Shown: positions 19,001 through 27,528, numbered from the stretch's first letter. The stretch: DNA of 64,000 bases from an uncultured Microbulbifer sp. (GCF_947498635.1 NZ_CANMKV010000018.1:1-64000); one strand, 5' to 3'. A program made the numbers and translations. The notes: generated from the sequence alone by a model not told the origin.

Positions 19001-19594
19001 TTAACCTGTTGTTCGTGCAGTGGCCGAATCGAACAACTTCAAGATCATGTGTTCAACTGCTGCACGGTCAGCAGTGGCACGGAGAAAGGTGCGCAGCCCG
19101 ATCATCTGGACCTGCAATTGTCGGGCAAGCAGGTCTGAATCTGTATCTTCCGACAGCTCCCCATTGGCCATCGCCTCTTCTACATATTGGCGGAATTTGG
19201 CCCCATGTGCAGCCAAGAGGGTGCGAGCTTCGCCCAGTAGCTCCTCCTCACTCTCGTCCAGTTCAGAGATGGCCTTGGCCAGCAAGCAGAGCTCATTCGG
19301 GGTATCAGCGTCGCCGTCCAATAGTATGTGACGAAAATAAGTGCGCAAGCCACCTATGGTGGTTTTTCCTCCGTCCATACACTGCTGAAGAAGTTCAGTG
19401 CGATTCTGGGCATAAAAGCGAAGAGCTTCTTTGAAAAGTCCCGACTTACTGCCGAAAGCAGCATAAATGCTGCCGGGACGCAGGTTGGTGGCCTGCTGTA
19501 AGTCACGGGTTGAGGTGGCGTGAAATCCCCTTTGCCAGAATAGCCAGGTTGCCTTTTGTAGAACCTCCTGACGATTGAATTTCGCGGTATTGGC
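19001..19594 (-). CDS. TetR family transcriptional regulator
   Basis: One-component repressor-type regulator. The N-terminal helix-turn-helix (about residues 8-55) reads RQEVLQKATWLFWQRGFHAT and LQQATNLRPGSIYAAFGSKSG, with ligand-binding helices after it. The start at 19594 has a GGAGG site six bases upstream; an alternative ATG ten codons earlier would begin inside an operator-like palindrome. It is divergent from a carboxymuconolactone decarboxylase-like gene. Three copies of a 16-base inverted repeat lie between them, so it very probably controls both itself and that neighbour. Confidence 0.92.
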   Translation of the reverse strand, partial: ANTAKFNRQEVLQKATWLFWQRGFHATSTRDLQQATNLRPGSIYAAFGSKSGLFKEALRFYAQNRTELLQQCMDGGKTTIGGLRTYFRHILLDGDADTPNELCLLAKAISELDESEEELLGEARTLLAAHGAKFRQYVEEAMANGELSEDTDSDLLARQLQVQMIGLRTFLRATADRAAVEHMILKLFDSATARTTG

Positions 19595-19608
19595 CATACT
19601 GCCTCCAA

Positions 19609-19624
19609 TTGAGCGACTGCTCAA
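19609..19624. promoter_or_regulatory. TetR-type operator copy 1
   Basis: TTGAGCGACTGCTCAA is a perfect 6-base inverted repeat (TTGAGC/GCTCAA) with a 4-base centre. It lies 15 bases before the TetR ATG, overlapping the leader of that gene. It is the most symmetric of three copies in this intergenic region. Confidence 0.75.
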
Positions 19625-19666
19625 ATTCTACCCTGCTGGGGGTAATACGCCAATTACCATTTGTTA

Positions 19667-19682
19667 TTGAACGACCGCTCAA
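19667..19682. promoter_or_regulatory. TetR-type operator copy 2
   Basis: TTGAACGACCGCTCAA matches copy 1 at 14 of 16 bases. It lies between a possible -35 (TTGTTA at 19661) and a possible -10 (near 19686-19693) for the rightward gene, where bound repressor would block transcription. Confidence 0.7.
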
Positions 19683-19703
19683 AATTCTATAGCCTGAGCT
19701 TAG

Positions 19704-19719
19704 TTGATCGATCGCTCAA
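19704..19719. promoter_or_regulatory. TetR-type operator copy 3
   Basis: TTGATCGATCGCTCAA matches the same TTGAnCGAnnGCTCAA consensus and lies 35 bases before the start of the rightward gene. Copies 2 and 3 are 37 bases apart start to start and on the same helical side within error. Confidence 0.7.
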
Positions 19720-19753
19720 TTATTTAACCCAGAGAGAGAAGGTAGGTTTAGCG

Positions 19754-20296
19754 ATGAAAGAGTTCCAAGTTTATGATCTCGACAGTGCGCCAGAAGGCAG
19801 TAAACCCTTGTTACAGAAATCCATCAAAGCTTTTGGGTCTATCCCCAACCTGCACGGGGTGATGGCGGAGTCGCCCCAGGCCCTGGCGGCCTACCAGGAC
19901 CTGCATCAGCACTTCATTGATAGTTCATTTAATGCTGAGGAGATGACGGTGGTGTGGCAAACCATCAATGTTGAACACAATTGCCATTACTGTGTTCCGG
20001 CGCATAGTGCAATTGCCAAGGCTATGAAAGTGGATGATGCAATTAACGAAGCGTTGCGTAACAAAACTCCTCTACCTACCAAAAAGCTCGAGGTGTTGAG
20101 AGATACTACTTTGGCGATTGTACGTGAGCGCGGAGTGGTATCTGATCAGGTATTGGAGCGCTTTTATGGTGCCGGTTATAACCGGCAAAATATGCTGGAC
20201 ATTATTGTCGGCGTTGCGCAGAAAGTGATGAGCAATTACATCAATCACCTTGCCGATACACCGGTAGATGCCCAATTTGTTTCTTTTGTACGTTAA
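19754..20296 (+). CDS. Carboxymuconolactone decarboxylase/AhpD-like protein
   Basis: A 180-residue all-helical protein of the CMD/AhpD superfamily. The redox-active pair and proton-relay pattern is present as EHNCHYCVPAHSAIAK (about residues 76-91), so a thiol-based peroxidase or disulfide reductase role is more likely than a true decarboxylase. The start at 19754 follows the third operator copy; upstream in-frame starts would run through the operators. It is divergent from the TetR gene and presumably its main target. The inducing compound is unknown. Confidence 0.85.
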   Translation: MKEFQVYDLDSAPEGSKPLLQKSIKAFGSIPNLHGVMAESPQALAAYQDLHQHFIDSSFNAEEMTVVWQTINVEHNCHYCVPAHSAIAKAMKVDDAINEALRNKTPLPTKKLEVLRDTTLAIVRERGVVSDQVLERFYGAGYNRQNMLDIIVGVAQKVMSNYINHLADTPVDAQFVSFVR

Positions 20297-20325
20297 TTTG
20301 GCTGGTGCTGTTGTGGGAGAGTGAG

Positions 20326-20353
20326 AAAAAGGCCGGCCTATGCCGGCCTTTTT
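20326..20353. terminator. Bidirectional intrinsic terminator
   Basis: AAAAAGGCCGGC, a 4-base loop, then GCCGGCCTTTTT: a 12-base symmetric stem with A- and T-tracts on both sides. It lies between the converging CMD-like gene and the subtilase gene and can serve both. Confidence 0.9.
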
Positions 20354-20379
20354 CTATGGCGGTAAGTTCAGTTTGCCAC

Positions 20380-22119
20380 TTAAGGTGCGGCTTCGGCTTC
20401 TAGAGTTGCACCTGTATAGGATCTGTAGCCGTATACGGTGATAGTCCAGGTACCTGACTGAGGATTACTGATGGTGCAGCTCTCATTATTGTTCGAATTC
20501 CCGGAAGTGCATGCCCATTGTGAAGAATTGCTATGCCCCACGTACAAGTCTGCATCACCCTCGCCACCGTACATCTGCACGTTCAGGGAGGAGGTGCCTG
20601 ATCCCACTTCGATAGTGAAGTCCCTCCGGCTGCGCCAGCCGCCGGAGAGGTTGGTTTCCGTCCAGCTGGCACCAGTGCCATCACCGCCATCACCGTCACC
20701 ATCACCACCACTATTGCCGCCAGTGGCCATGGCCACTGCCGCTGCGGCATCGACAATACCTGCACCGCAGCCGCTGCAGGAGGCCGGGAAGCTACGTGCT
20801 GTGGTGGTCAGAATAGACTCGACGTCGTCCGGGGTGAGGCTGGAATTCACTGAATAGAGCAGCGCGGCGGCACCGGCCACGTGAGGCGCGGCCATACTGG
20901 TGCCCTGCATGTAAACGTAGCTATCGCTACCGGCGACGGTAGCACCGCTATTGTGCGTGGAGAGGATCCCATCGGGGTCGTTAGAAAAACTCTGTGCCCC
21001 CCCCGGTGCCGCAATGTCAACCACGCTGCCGTAATTAGAGAAGTAAGAGCGACCGCCATTACGATTGGTGGACGCAATTGTAATCACCCCATTACAGCTC
21101 GCGGGGCTGTATTGGCTCGCGTTATCCGTTTCATTACCAGCGGCAACAACTACGGTAGCGCCGAGACCGCGCGCGGTATTAATGGCATTTTGCGTGGTGG
21201 TGTCGCAGCTACCGCCACCGCCGAGGCTCAGGTTGAGTACCTGGGCTGGGTTGGTGTTGGTTGGCAGACCACTGACAGAACCGCCGGCACCCCAGATGAT
21301 GCCGTCGGCGATATCCGAGGTATAGCCACCGCAGCGGCCGAGCACGCGAATGGGGACAATCTTAGCTTTGTAGGCGACGCCTGCAATGCCCATATTATTG
21401 TTGGAGACCCCTGCGATAGTGCCGGCTACATGGGTGCCGTGCCAGCTGCTGTCACTTTCAGAGGGGATACGCGGATCGTCGCCACAGGCCTTATCGGTGT
21501 ACCAGTCGCCCGGATCGGTGGCATCGCTATCGCGACCGTCGCCATCCACGGAGACAAAGGTGTCGGAAATCATGTCGTAGCCCGGCAGTATATTGCCTAC
21601 CAGATCGGGGTGAGGGCGGTAACCAGTATCGAGGACAGCGACAACAGCACCTTCGCCCTGGGTTACATCCCAGGCGGCGGGTAGGTTCAAGCCACCGGTG
21701 GATTCGAAGTAATGCCATTGATTGAGGTAGCTGGGGTCGTTAGGCACCGCCATAGCGCGCATAATCCGGTCCGGCTCGGCATACTCCACATCCGGGTCCT
21801 GTTTGAGGCGGCTAATAATCGCGTTGATTTCCGCCTTATTTTTGCGTCCTTCCAGGCGCATTACTTGTGCTCCAGTGGCCATGCGGCGCAGGTGGCGCAT
21901 CTTGTGACCGGCACGACGTGAGGCCTTGTCCACCGTCTCCTTGGCCATGGTCGCGGTCCGACCGGCCTTGGCGCTCTCTTTATATTTGACGATGATCCGA
22001 TCGGTGAACAGCTGATTGTCGGTTTCCTGAGCCTGGGCGGCGAAGGGGGTCGTACACAACAGTGAGAATATGCTCGCTAGGGCCGTCTTTTGCAGCAAAC
22101 CTTTCAGTGGTGATGTCAT
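20380..22119 (-). CDS. Secreted S8 family serine protease (subtilase) with PPC domain
   Basis: Exported subtilisin-like protease of 579 residues. A signal peptide ends at about AAQA (residue 30), an inhibitor_I9-type propeptide covers about 40-120, and the catalytic triad is Asp164 (VLDTGY), His227 (WHGTH) and Ser408 (GTSMAAPH). After the catalytic domain comes a Gly/Asp linker (about 469-482) and a C-terminal pre-peptidase (PPC) domain of about 95 residues (MYGGEGDADLYV), usually removed on maturation. A GGAG ribosome site lies 11 bases before the ATG. A degradative extracellular role is inferred. Confidence 0.95.
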   Translation of the reverse strand: MTSPLKGLLQKTALASIFSLLCTTPFAAQAQETDNQLFTDRIIVKYKESAKAGRTATMAKETVDKASRRAGHKMRHLRRMATGAQVMRLEGRKNKAEINAIISRLKQDPDVEYAEPDRIMRAMAVPNDPSYLNQWHYFESTGGLNLPAAWDVTQGEGAVVAVLDTGYRPHPDLVGNILPGYDMISDTFVSVDGDGRDSDATDPGDWYTDKACGDDPRIPSESDSSWHGTHVAGTIAGVSNNNMGIAGVAYKAKIVPIRVLGRCGGYTSDIADGIIWGAGGSVSGLPTNTNPAQVLNLSLGGGGSCDTTTQNAINTARGLGATVVVAAGNETDNASQYSPASCNGVITIASTNRNGGRSYFSNYGSVVDIAAPGGAQSFSNDPDGILSTHNSGATVAGSDSYVYMQGTSMAAPHVAGAAALLYSVNSSLTPDDVESILTTTARSFPASCSGCGAGIVDAAAAVAMATGGNSGGDGDGDGGDGTGASWTETNLSGGWRSRRDFTIEVGSGTSSLNVQMYGGEGDADLYVGHSNSSQWACTSGNSNNNESCTISNPQSGTWTITVYGYRSYTGATLEAEAAP

Positions 22120-22147
22120 TATTGTTATTTCTCCAAAATTGTTGTTA

Positions 22148-22190
22148 ACCGGTTGTCGGCCGCTATTGCGGCAAACCGGTCACTCCTGAG
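22148..22190 (-). promoter_or_regulatory. Stem-loop in the leader of the subtilase gene
   Basis: ACCGGTT (22148-22154) pairs with AACCGGT (22184-22190), and inside it GCCGC pairs with GCGGC. The structure lies about 30-70 bases before the subtilase ATG. It could be a 5' UTR hairpin or a protein site; its function is unknown. Confidence 0.4.
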
Positions 22191-22462
22191 TAGCCTTCCG
22201 GGTAACAGAAAAAAATCTATCAACCGAGCGCTCCAAATAAACCCAAAATGGGGAATTGGCAGCTAAAGAAAGCAATTTTGGTACCAGAATTTCAATCTGG
22301 TACGAATGTATAACGATGTCGAAATCATTGTCCTCAGCCGAGACACGACAACTTATGTGTCTTAAAGCGACAAATTTATAAAATTTGAGAAATAAGTCCG
22401 ATATTGAAAATTTATCTATCGGAAAAATGTGTCGTAGTTCGCAGGGGACGTGTTGAGGGGAG

Positions 22463-22518
22463 CGTGAAAAACCCTAAAAGAAAACGATCAAAATTTTTCT
22501 TTTAGGTAGGAATTCACG
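22463..22518. repeat. Extended AT-rich palindrome
   Basis: A perfect 12-base inverted repeat, CCTAAAAGAAAA at 22473-22484 and TTTTCTTTTAGG at 22495-22506 around a 10-base loop, is enclosed by a second pair CGTGAA (22463) and TTCACG (22513). It lies in non-coding DNA between subtilase and rhomboid genes. Confidence 0.7.
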
Positions 22519-22770
22519 TTTTGTCTTTGGGGGCTTTGTAACCCTGGATGTTTCGATCTACGGGATCAAGGCCTTTTTTTCTGCATCGGTGCCTGGCGGA
22601 GAGAGGATGAGCTTTTCATCAGGAGATAAAGGGCGTTTGGATGTTTCTTAAAAATGCCATTGGAGCATTCATATTTTTTCTGTTGGAAAATTATATGAAT
22701 TCTACGGAGTGCCCGCTGCGTGTGACGACCCTAAATGTTGAATAGCTCGTGATTCAGGTTTGGGTTCAAT

Positions 22771-23325
22771 TTACCGGGCCATGCTGTAACTAGGGGCGTG
22801 TGCCCAAAATTTCGCAGCTAATACGCCGAAAATAAAACCAAAGAGGTGCGATTCCCAAGAGATATAATTTCCTTGCGGTAGCACGCCAAAAATAAGGCCG
22901 CCATAAACCAATCCTACAAAAATCGATATGATTAATCGACTGAAGTGCTTACTGATAAATCCGGCCAGTAGTAAAAACCCTAAGTAGCCATAGACTACGG
23001 AACTTGATCCCAAGTGGTTTCCGCCTCTAGCAAAAAGCCAAACGGCAAGCCCGGTGGCAACAATAATGGTCAGTGTCACTTTCAGGTAGGTTTTAACTCC
23101 GTACTGTAATACTAAAAAGCTAAAAACACACAGGGTAAATATGTTTGATAGAAAGTGCCAAATACTACCGTGCAGCAAGGGAGCGGAAAAAATATGGGGT
23201 AGATGATTGAGAGATCTTGGGATCAGACCAAAATAGTTTAGCGATCGGCCAGTCAGTATATTGACTATTTCAATCGTGGCTAATACTAAAAATATAGCCC
23301 CAACCCATTTAATATTCTTTCGCAT
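22771..23325 (-). CDS. Small rhomboid-family intramembrane serine protease
   Basis: A 184-residue, roughly six-helix membrane protein of the rhomboid fold. HGSIWHFLSN (residues 52-61) is the conserved HxxxN block of helix 2. GSSSVVYGYLG (106-116) carries the nucleophile, Ser108 by alignment with GxSG, although the glycine after it is a serine here. His160 in SWESHLFG is the catalytic histidine. It lacks N-terminal extensions and is close in size to rhombosortase-like proteins. Base composition is more AT-rich than neighbours. No GlyGly-CTERM substrate is visible nearby. Confidence 0.82.
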   Translation of the reverse strand: MRKNIKWVGAIFLVLATIEIVNILTGRSLNYFGLIPRSLNHLPHIFSAPLLHGSIWHFLSNIFTLCVFSFLVLQYGVKTYLKVTLTIIVATGLAVWLFARGGNHLGSSSVVYGYLGFLLLAGFISKHFSRLIISIFVGLVYGGLIFGVLPQGNYISWESHLFGFIFGVLAAKFWAHAPSYSMAR

Positions 23326-23429
23326 ACGTTTTGCTATTTATTTAGAGGCGGGATAGATAGTGGAAAGGTTCTCTCGAAGAGTGTGAGTTTGGGGCTTTCA
23401 TTTGTATTCTGAAAGCCCCTATTACTTTC

Positions 23430-24317
23430 TTACTCAATATTCTGCACTTGCTCGCGCATCTGCTCAATCAGCACTTTCAGCTCTACGGCGGCTTGGGTCG
23501 TGTCAGTCACAATGGATTTTGACGAAAGGGTATTGGCCTCGCGATTAAATTCCTGCATCAGGAAATCCAGGCGGCGACCAATGGCGCCGCCACCGGCGAG
23601 TACACGGCGGGTTTCTGCTGTGTGGGCACTGAGACGATCCAGCTCCTCATCCACATCGGCCTTTTGCGCGAGAAGTACAATCTCCTGCTCCAGGCGGTCT
23701 TTGTCCAGGTCGACAGAGAGTTCCTCCAGGCGGGTGCGCAGTTTTTCCCGCTGAGCTTCCAAAATTTGTGGCAACAGCTGGCGCACCAGGGCAACCTGCT
23801 CCTCGATACCTTTGAGGCGGGCTTCGATAAACTTGGCCAGTTCTGCGCCCTCGCGCTCGCGGTTTGCACGCAGCTGTTCCAGCGCCTCGCGAAAGGCGTG
23901 CAATATTGTGGCGGACTGTTGCTTGGTATCGGCTTCCGGTTCGCTGATCACGCCGGGCCACTGCAGGATTTGTAAAGGGTTGAGTGGTTGGGTGTCCTCA
24001 CTGGCGGCCACCTGTTTGGCGGCGTGAACCAGTGCCTGTGCCAGTGGCTGGTTGATTTCGAGGCCAGTGCTTTCCACGCTGTTGGCTTTTACCGTAAGGG
24101 TGAGTTCCAATTTTCCGCGGGATAAATTTTTGCGCAAAATATCGCGCAGCTGAGCTTCCAGGGGACGCGCGACTTCGGGTAGGCGAAAATGGGGTTCCAG
24201 GTAGCGGTGGTTAACCGAGCGCAGCTCCCAAATGGCGGTTCCAGTGGCATAGGTGGCTTCGGCGCGGCCGAAAGCTGTCATGCTTCGCACCTTGTTCTGT
24301 TCCCGGTTATTGGCCAT
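23430..24317 (-). CDS. yicC: YicC family endoribonuclease-like protein
   Basis: A 295-residue soluble protein of the YicC/YloC family, reported as a ribonuclease acting on small RNAs. Diagnostic parts are the N-terminal RSMTAFGRAE and WELRSVNHRYLE, and the C-terminal DUF1732 block with KADVDEELDRLSAH and GRRLDFLMQEFNREANTL. The chosen ATG at 24317 has an AGGGG site upstream; an in-frame start 30 codons earlier overlaps the shared upstream region of rph. It is divergent from rph, a common arrangement. Confidence 0.93.
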   Translation of the reverse strand: MANNREQNKVRSMTAFGRAEATYATGTAIWELRSVNHRYLEPHFRLPEVARPLEAQLRDILRKNLSRGKLELTLTVKANSVESTGLEINQPLAQALVHAAKQVAASEDTQPLNPLQILQWPGVISEPEADTKQQSATILHAFREALEQLRANREREGAELAKFIEARLKGIEEQVALVRQLLPQILEAQREKLRTRLEELSVDLDKDRLEQEIVLLAQKADVDEELDRLSAHTAETRRVLAGGGAIGRRLDFLMQEFNREANTLSSKSIVTDTTQAAVELKVLIEQMREQVQNIE

Positions 24318-24426
24318 TGCTGATCCCCTGCAGGCGTATTTATCGGCCCGGCATGATAGCACAGCGTTCGGATATCTATGTGGGGGTATATAATGCTGGG
24401 CTTTCATTCATTGTCTGAGGTGAGCT

Positions 24427-25146
24427 ATGCAGCGTCCCAGTGGTCGCGCAGCCGCGCAATTGCGTCCGATTAAAATAACCCGAAACTATACCCGCCACGC
24501 CGAAGGCTCTGTGCTGGTGGAGTTCGGCGATACTAAAGTCCTTTGCAATGCCTCAGTATCGAGTGAAGTGCCGCGCTTTTTACGCGGTCAGGGCAGCGGC
24601 TGGATCACCGCTGAGTACGGCATGTTACCGCGCTCTACGGGCTCGCGAATGCCCCGTGAAGCTGCCAAGGGCAAACAGAGTGGCCGCACCGTAGAAATTC
24701 AGCGCCTGATTGGCCGCTCTCTGCGTGCGGCGGTGGACTTGGAAAAACTCGGCGAAAACCAGATCACCATAGACTGCGATGTGATCCAGGCCGATGGCGG
24801 TACTCGTACTGCGGCGATCACGGGCGCTTGTGTGGCACTGGTAGATGCGCTGCGACACATGCAAAGGGAAAAATCCCTCGATAAAGATCCATTACTCAAT
24901 CTGGTCGCTGCTGTTTCTGTAGGTATTTACGATGGCGAGCCGGTGCTGGATTTGGATTATCCGGAGGACAGCACGGCCGATACCGACATGAATCTGGTGA
25001 TGGCGGCGGACGGTGGCATGATCGAGGTTCAGGGGACGGCGGAGGGCAAGCCTTTCACCGAGAAGGAATTTGCGCAGATGCTGGGGCTGGGCAAGGCGGG
25101 TATTGATGAATTGATCGCCCTTCAGCAAGAGGCGCTGGATCAATAG
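24427..25146 (+). CDS. rph: Ribonuclease PH
   Basis: Phosphorolytic 3' exonuclease that trims tRNA ends. The family is shown by the N-terminal [20 protein letters not shown], the phosphate-binding [11 protein letters not shown] and the C-terminal [13 protein letters not shown] region. The 239-residue length is normal and the protein is not truncated (unlike the defective E. coli K-12 allele). It is divergent from yicC and converges with the crc-like gene. pyrE is nearby but separated from rph by that gene. Confidence 0.97.
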   Translation: MQRPSGRAAAQLRPIKITRNYTRHAEGSVLVEFGDTKVLCNASVSSEVPRFLRGQGSGWITAEYGMLPRSTGSRMPREAAKGKQSGRTVEIQRLIGRSLRAAVDLEKLGENQITIDCDVIQADGGTRTAAITGACVALVDALRHMQREKSLDKDPLLNLVAAVSVGIYDGEPVLDLDYPEDSTADTDMNLVMAADGGMIEVQGTAEGKPFTEKEFAQMLGLGKAGIDELIALQQEALDQ

Positions 25147-25184
25147 TAAGTTGGCGGTACGCCATTACCCCTTTGGGGATAACA

Positions 25185-25219
25185 CAATCCGCTGATTGGC
25201 TCTGCGAATCAGCGGATTG
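25185..25219. terminator. Bidirectional hairpin between rph and the crc-like gene
   Basis: CAATCCGCTGATT and AATCAGCGGATTG form a perfect 13-base stem around a 9-base loop between two converging genes. A second small hairpin, GGCGC/GCGCC, follows at 25222-25236. There is no long T-run. Confidence 0.6.
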
Positions 25220-25251
25220 AAGGCGCCCGGAGCGCCCTGACCCCAGAATAG

Positions 25252-26019
25252 TTACACTTCGATATCGTAATCCATCATCACTGGCAGGTGACTTGAAAAA
25301 TTTACGTTTTTATTGATCGCGCCGTATTCGATACGGTTTTTCAGGCCGTGTGACACGATCTGCATATCGGTGCGCCAGCCATCGCCCTCGCCCACCACAC
25401 CGCTGGGCCACCAGCTAAATTCATCAGTGTCTTTGACTACGCGGCGGAAGGCATCGACATAGCCGATTTCATTGAACAGTTGGTCCAGCCAGCGTTGTTC
25501 ATGGCGCATAAAGCCGGGATTGTCCTGGTGATCGGACCAGTTCTGCACATCGGCGCGGCGGTGTGCCATGCCCCAGTTACCGCAGAAAATAAAATCCCGG
25601 CGCTTGCGACTGATTTTATGGAGATGCGCCTGCATATCGTCGAAAAACTGAACTTTTTTCTCCAGCGATGCCTCGTCGGTGGCCACTGGGGCGAGTAGGG
25701 ATCCGACACTCAAGCGCTCAAAGTCCGCCTGTAAATAACGCCCGTACATATCCTCGCCATTGGCAAAACCCATGCCGAAAATAATCGCTTTGGGTTGGCT
25801 GCGAGTATAGATCGCCACGCCGTTTTCATGGGGCGTTCCCGAGTCGAAGAAATAGCTGTAATAGCCATCGGGGTGGAATATCGGGTGGTCGAGATCGGGC
25901 TCCAGGGCACGGAGGTCCTGTAGGCAGATGATATCTGCATCCTGCTCGGCCAACCAATCGTAAAGGCCGCGTTGTGCGGCCTGATGAATGCCGTCAACAG
26001 ACAAGCTCACTATTCGCAT
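25252..26019 (-). CDS. crc: Crc-like protein (exonuclease III fold, degenerate active site)
   Basis: A 255-residue exonuclease III/AP-endonuclease-fold protein that matches Pseudomonas Crc better than XthA: it sits next to pyrE as crc does, and shares ICLQD, YGRYLQADF and EFSWWP blocks. The residues needed for nuclease activity are altered: the metal-binding glutamate is Asp35, the GDxN loop reads G147-N148-W-G150, and the final SDH motif reads SSH (242-244). Crc in pseudomonads is likewise nuclease-dead and helps Hfq repress translation in carbon catabolite repression. That role here is inference. Confidence 0.82.
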   Translation of the reverse strand: MRIVSLSVDGIHQAAQRGLYDWLAEQDADIICLQDLRALEPDLDHPIFHPDGYYSYFFDSGTPHENGVAIYTRSQPKAIIFGMGFANGEDMYGRYLQADFERLSVGSLLAPVATDEASLEKKVQFFDDMQAHLHKISRKRRDFIFCGNWGMAHRRADVQNWSDHQDNPGFMRHEQRWLDQLFNEIGYVDAFRRVVKDTDEFSWWPSGVVGEGDGWRTDMQIVSHGLKNRIEYGAINKNVNFSSHLPVMMDYDIEV

Positions 26020-26133
26020 TATTAGCCCCTTACCAGCGGACTGTGTATCATTAGAAACATTATTTGCATGCCTATCCCCGGAAATGCTACGGGGAGGTCT
26101 CCCTTCACCTTAGCTAATAGTTAACAATTTTCC

Positions 26134-26784
26134 ATGCAGCAATATCAGCGCAATTTTATCCAACTGGCCCTGGATCATCAGGTGTTGTGTTTTGGTGACT
26201 TCACTCTGAAGTCAGGCCGTCAAAGCCCTTATTTTTTCAATGCCGGCCGTTTCCACACCGGTGCGGCATTGGCCGCACTTGGGCAGGCCTATGCCGAGGC
26301 GATTATCGCTTCGGGAGTGGAATTTGACGTCATTTTTGGGCCGGCTTACAAGGGTATCCCGCTGGGTGCGGTGACTGCCGTGGCATTGGCACAAAAGGGC
26401 ATTGATAAGCCTTTCTGTTACAACCGCAAAGAGGCCAAGGATCACGGCGAAGGCGGAACCTTAGTGGGTGCGCCGCTTAATGGCAAGGTTTTGATTATCG
26501 ACGATGTAATTACCGCGGGCACTGCCGTGCGTGAAGTAATGCAAATTATCGAATCCCATAGTGCCGAGGCGGCCGGAGTGGTGATTGGTTTGAACCGCCA
26601 GGAAAAAGCCAGTGAGGATTGTGAATTCTCCGCTATTCAGCAGGTCGAGCGACAGTTTAATATCCCGGTAGTCAGCATTGTGCAGCTGGACAACATTATC
26701 AGTTTCCTCGAGCAGGAATCTCAAGACAGCGAGACTCTGCAAAAAATTGTGAATTATCGGCAGCGTTACGGCGTAACGGGTTAA
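26134..26784 (+). CDS. pyrE: Orotate phosphoribosyltransferase
   Basis: Converts orotate and PRPP to orotidine monophosphate in pyrimidine synthesis. Features are the N-terminal [18 protein letters not shown], the flexible-loop [13 protein letters not shown] and the PRPP-binding [16 protein letters not shown] motif. The 216-residue length is typical. It is divergent from the crc-like gene with about 114 bases between the starts. Confidence 0.97.
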   Translation: MQQYQRNFIQLALDHQVLCFGDFTLKSGRQSPYFFNAGRFHTGAALAALGQAYAEAIIASGVEFDVIFGPAYKGIPLGAVTAVALAQKGIDKPFCYNRKEAKDHGEGGTLVGAPLNGKVLIIDDVITAGTAVREVMQIIESHSAEAAGVVIGLNRQEKASEDCEFSAIQQVERQFNIPVVSIVQLDNIISFLEQESQDSETLQKIVNYRQRYGVTG

Positions 26785-26833
26785 TAAAATAGTCCACCGT
26801 CCTAACGGGCCGCACCACTTAGTGAGAAGAGCG

Positions 26834-27433
26834 ATGCGAATCGCCCCTATAGCGCGCTTACTGTTCACCGTTACTCTGCTGCTTAGCACCCTGGCGAATG
26901 CCGCGGGTAGTGGGCAGGTGCTCTACCGCTATACCGATGAGCAGGGCATTACGGTGCTCAATGAAGCGATCCCACCGGGGTATGTGGCCCGGGGCTACGA
27001 GATTCTCAATTTCTCTGGCCGGGTGATCGAGGTGGTTCCGCCGCAACTGAGTCCGGAAGAGTACGAGGCGCAGCGCCAACAGCAAGCGCGTGAAGAAGCG
27101 GATCGCAAGTTGCTCAAGCGCTACAACAGCCTTGCCGACATAGAGAGTGCGCGCAAACGCAAGCTGGCAATTGTCGAGCAGGATATGGCAATTATGCACT
27201 CAAATATCACCAGCCTCAGTCGCCAGGTCGCCCAGGAAGAGGCGCAGGCAGCACGCACTCAGCGCGGGGGCCGCGAGGTGGCCCCTGAGCTTCTACAGCG
27301 TATCGCCGATTTGCAAAAAGAAGTTTCCGTTTTGCGTGAGAGACTCCAGCGGAGGGCTGAGGAGGAGAGTTCCATCGCGGCGGAGTTCGACAAGGCCGCG
27401 GCCCGCTACGCGGAAATCACCTCCAGGACCTGA
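26834..27433 (+). CDS. Periplasmic DUF4124-type protein with coiled coil
   Basis: A 199-residue exported protein. A signal peptide ends near TLANAAG (about residue 23). A short DUF4124-like beta domain follows (VLYRYTDEQGITVLNEAIPPGYVARGYEIL). The rest is a long charged helix likely to form a coiled coil (about 70-195). The ATG at 26834 is preferred over the GTG at 26822 because it starts the signal peptide directly. No enzymatic motif is seen. It lies 49 bases after pyrE on the same strand and converges with slmA. Confidence 0.8.
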   Translation: MRIAPIARLLFTVTLLLSTLANAAGSGQVLYRYTDEQGITVLNEAIPPGYVARGYEILNFSGRVIEVVPPQLSPEEYEAQRQQQAREEADRKLLKRYNSLADIESARKRKLAIVEQDMAIMHSNITSLSRQVAQEEAQAARTQRGGREVAPELLQRIADLQKEVSVLRERLQRRAEEESSIAAEFDKAAARYAEITSRT

Positions 27434-27528
27434 GTATTTGCGGACTTTCCCTTGCATTGCACAAGTGCGTGTCCGCTTATCCCTATCCCACTGAATTGTT
27501 AACGAGTGCAGTCGCGCAGCCAGTTATG

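Larger units (their letters stand above)
22120..22770. other. AT-rich gap of 650 bases with inverted repeats, no gene seen
   Basis: No open frame with coding character is seen here. It holds the leader of the subtilase gene with a stem-loop at 22148-22190 and a large imperfect palindrome at 22463-22518. A shorter inverted repeat CCGATA/TATCGG occurs at about 22398-22422. The AT-rich composition contrasts with the flanking core genes. A small RNA gene is possible but not shown. Confidence 0.5.

Noticed and set aside
20881..21684. 267-codon frame opposite the subtilase
   Set aside because: Val/Ala/Arg-rich shadow of the protease domain; no start signals.
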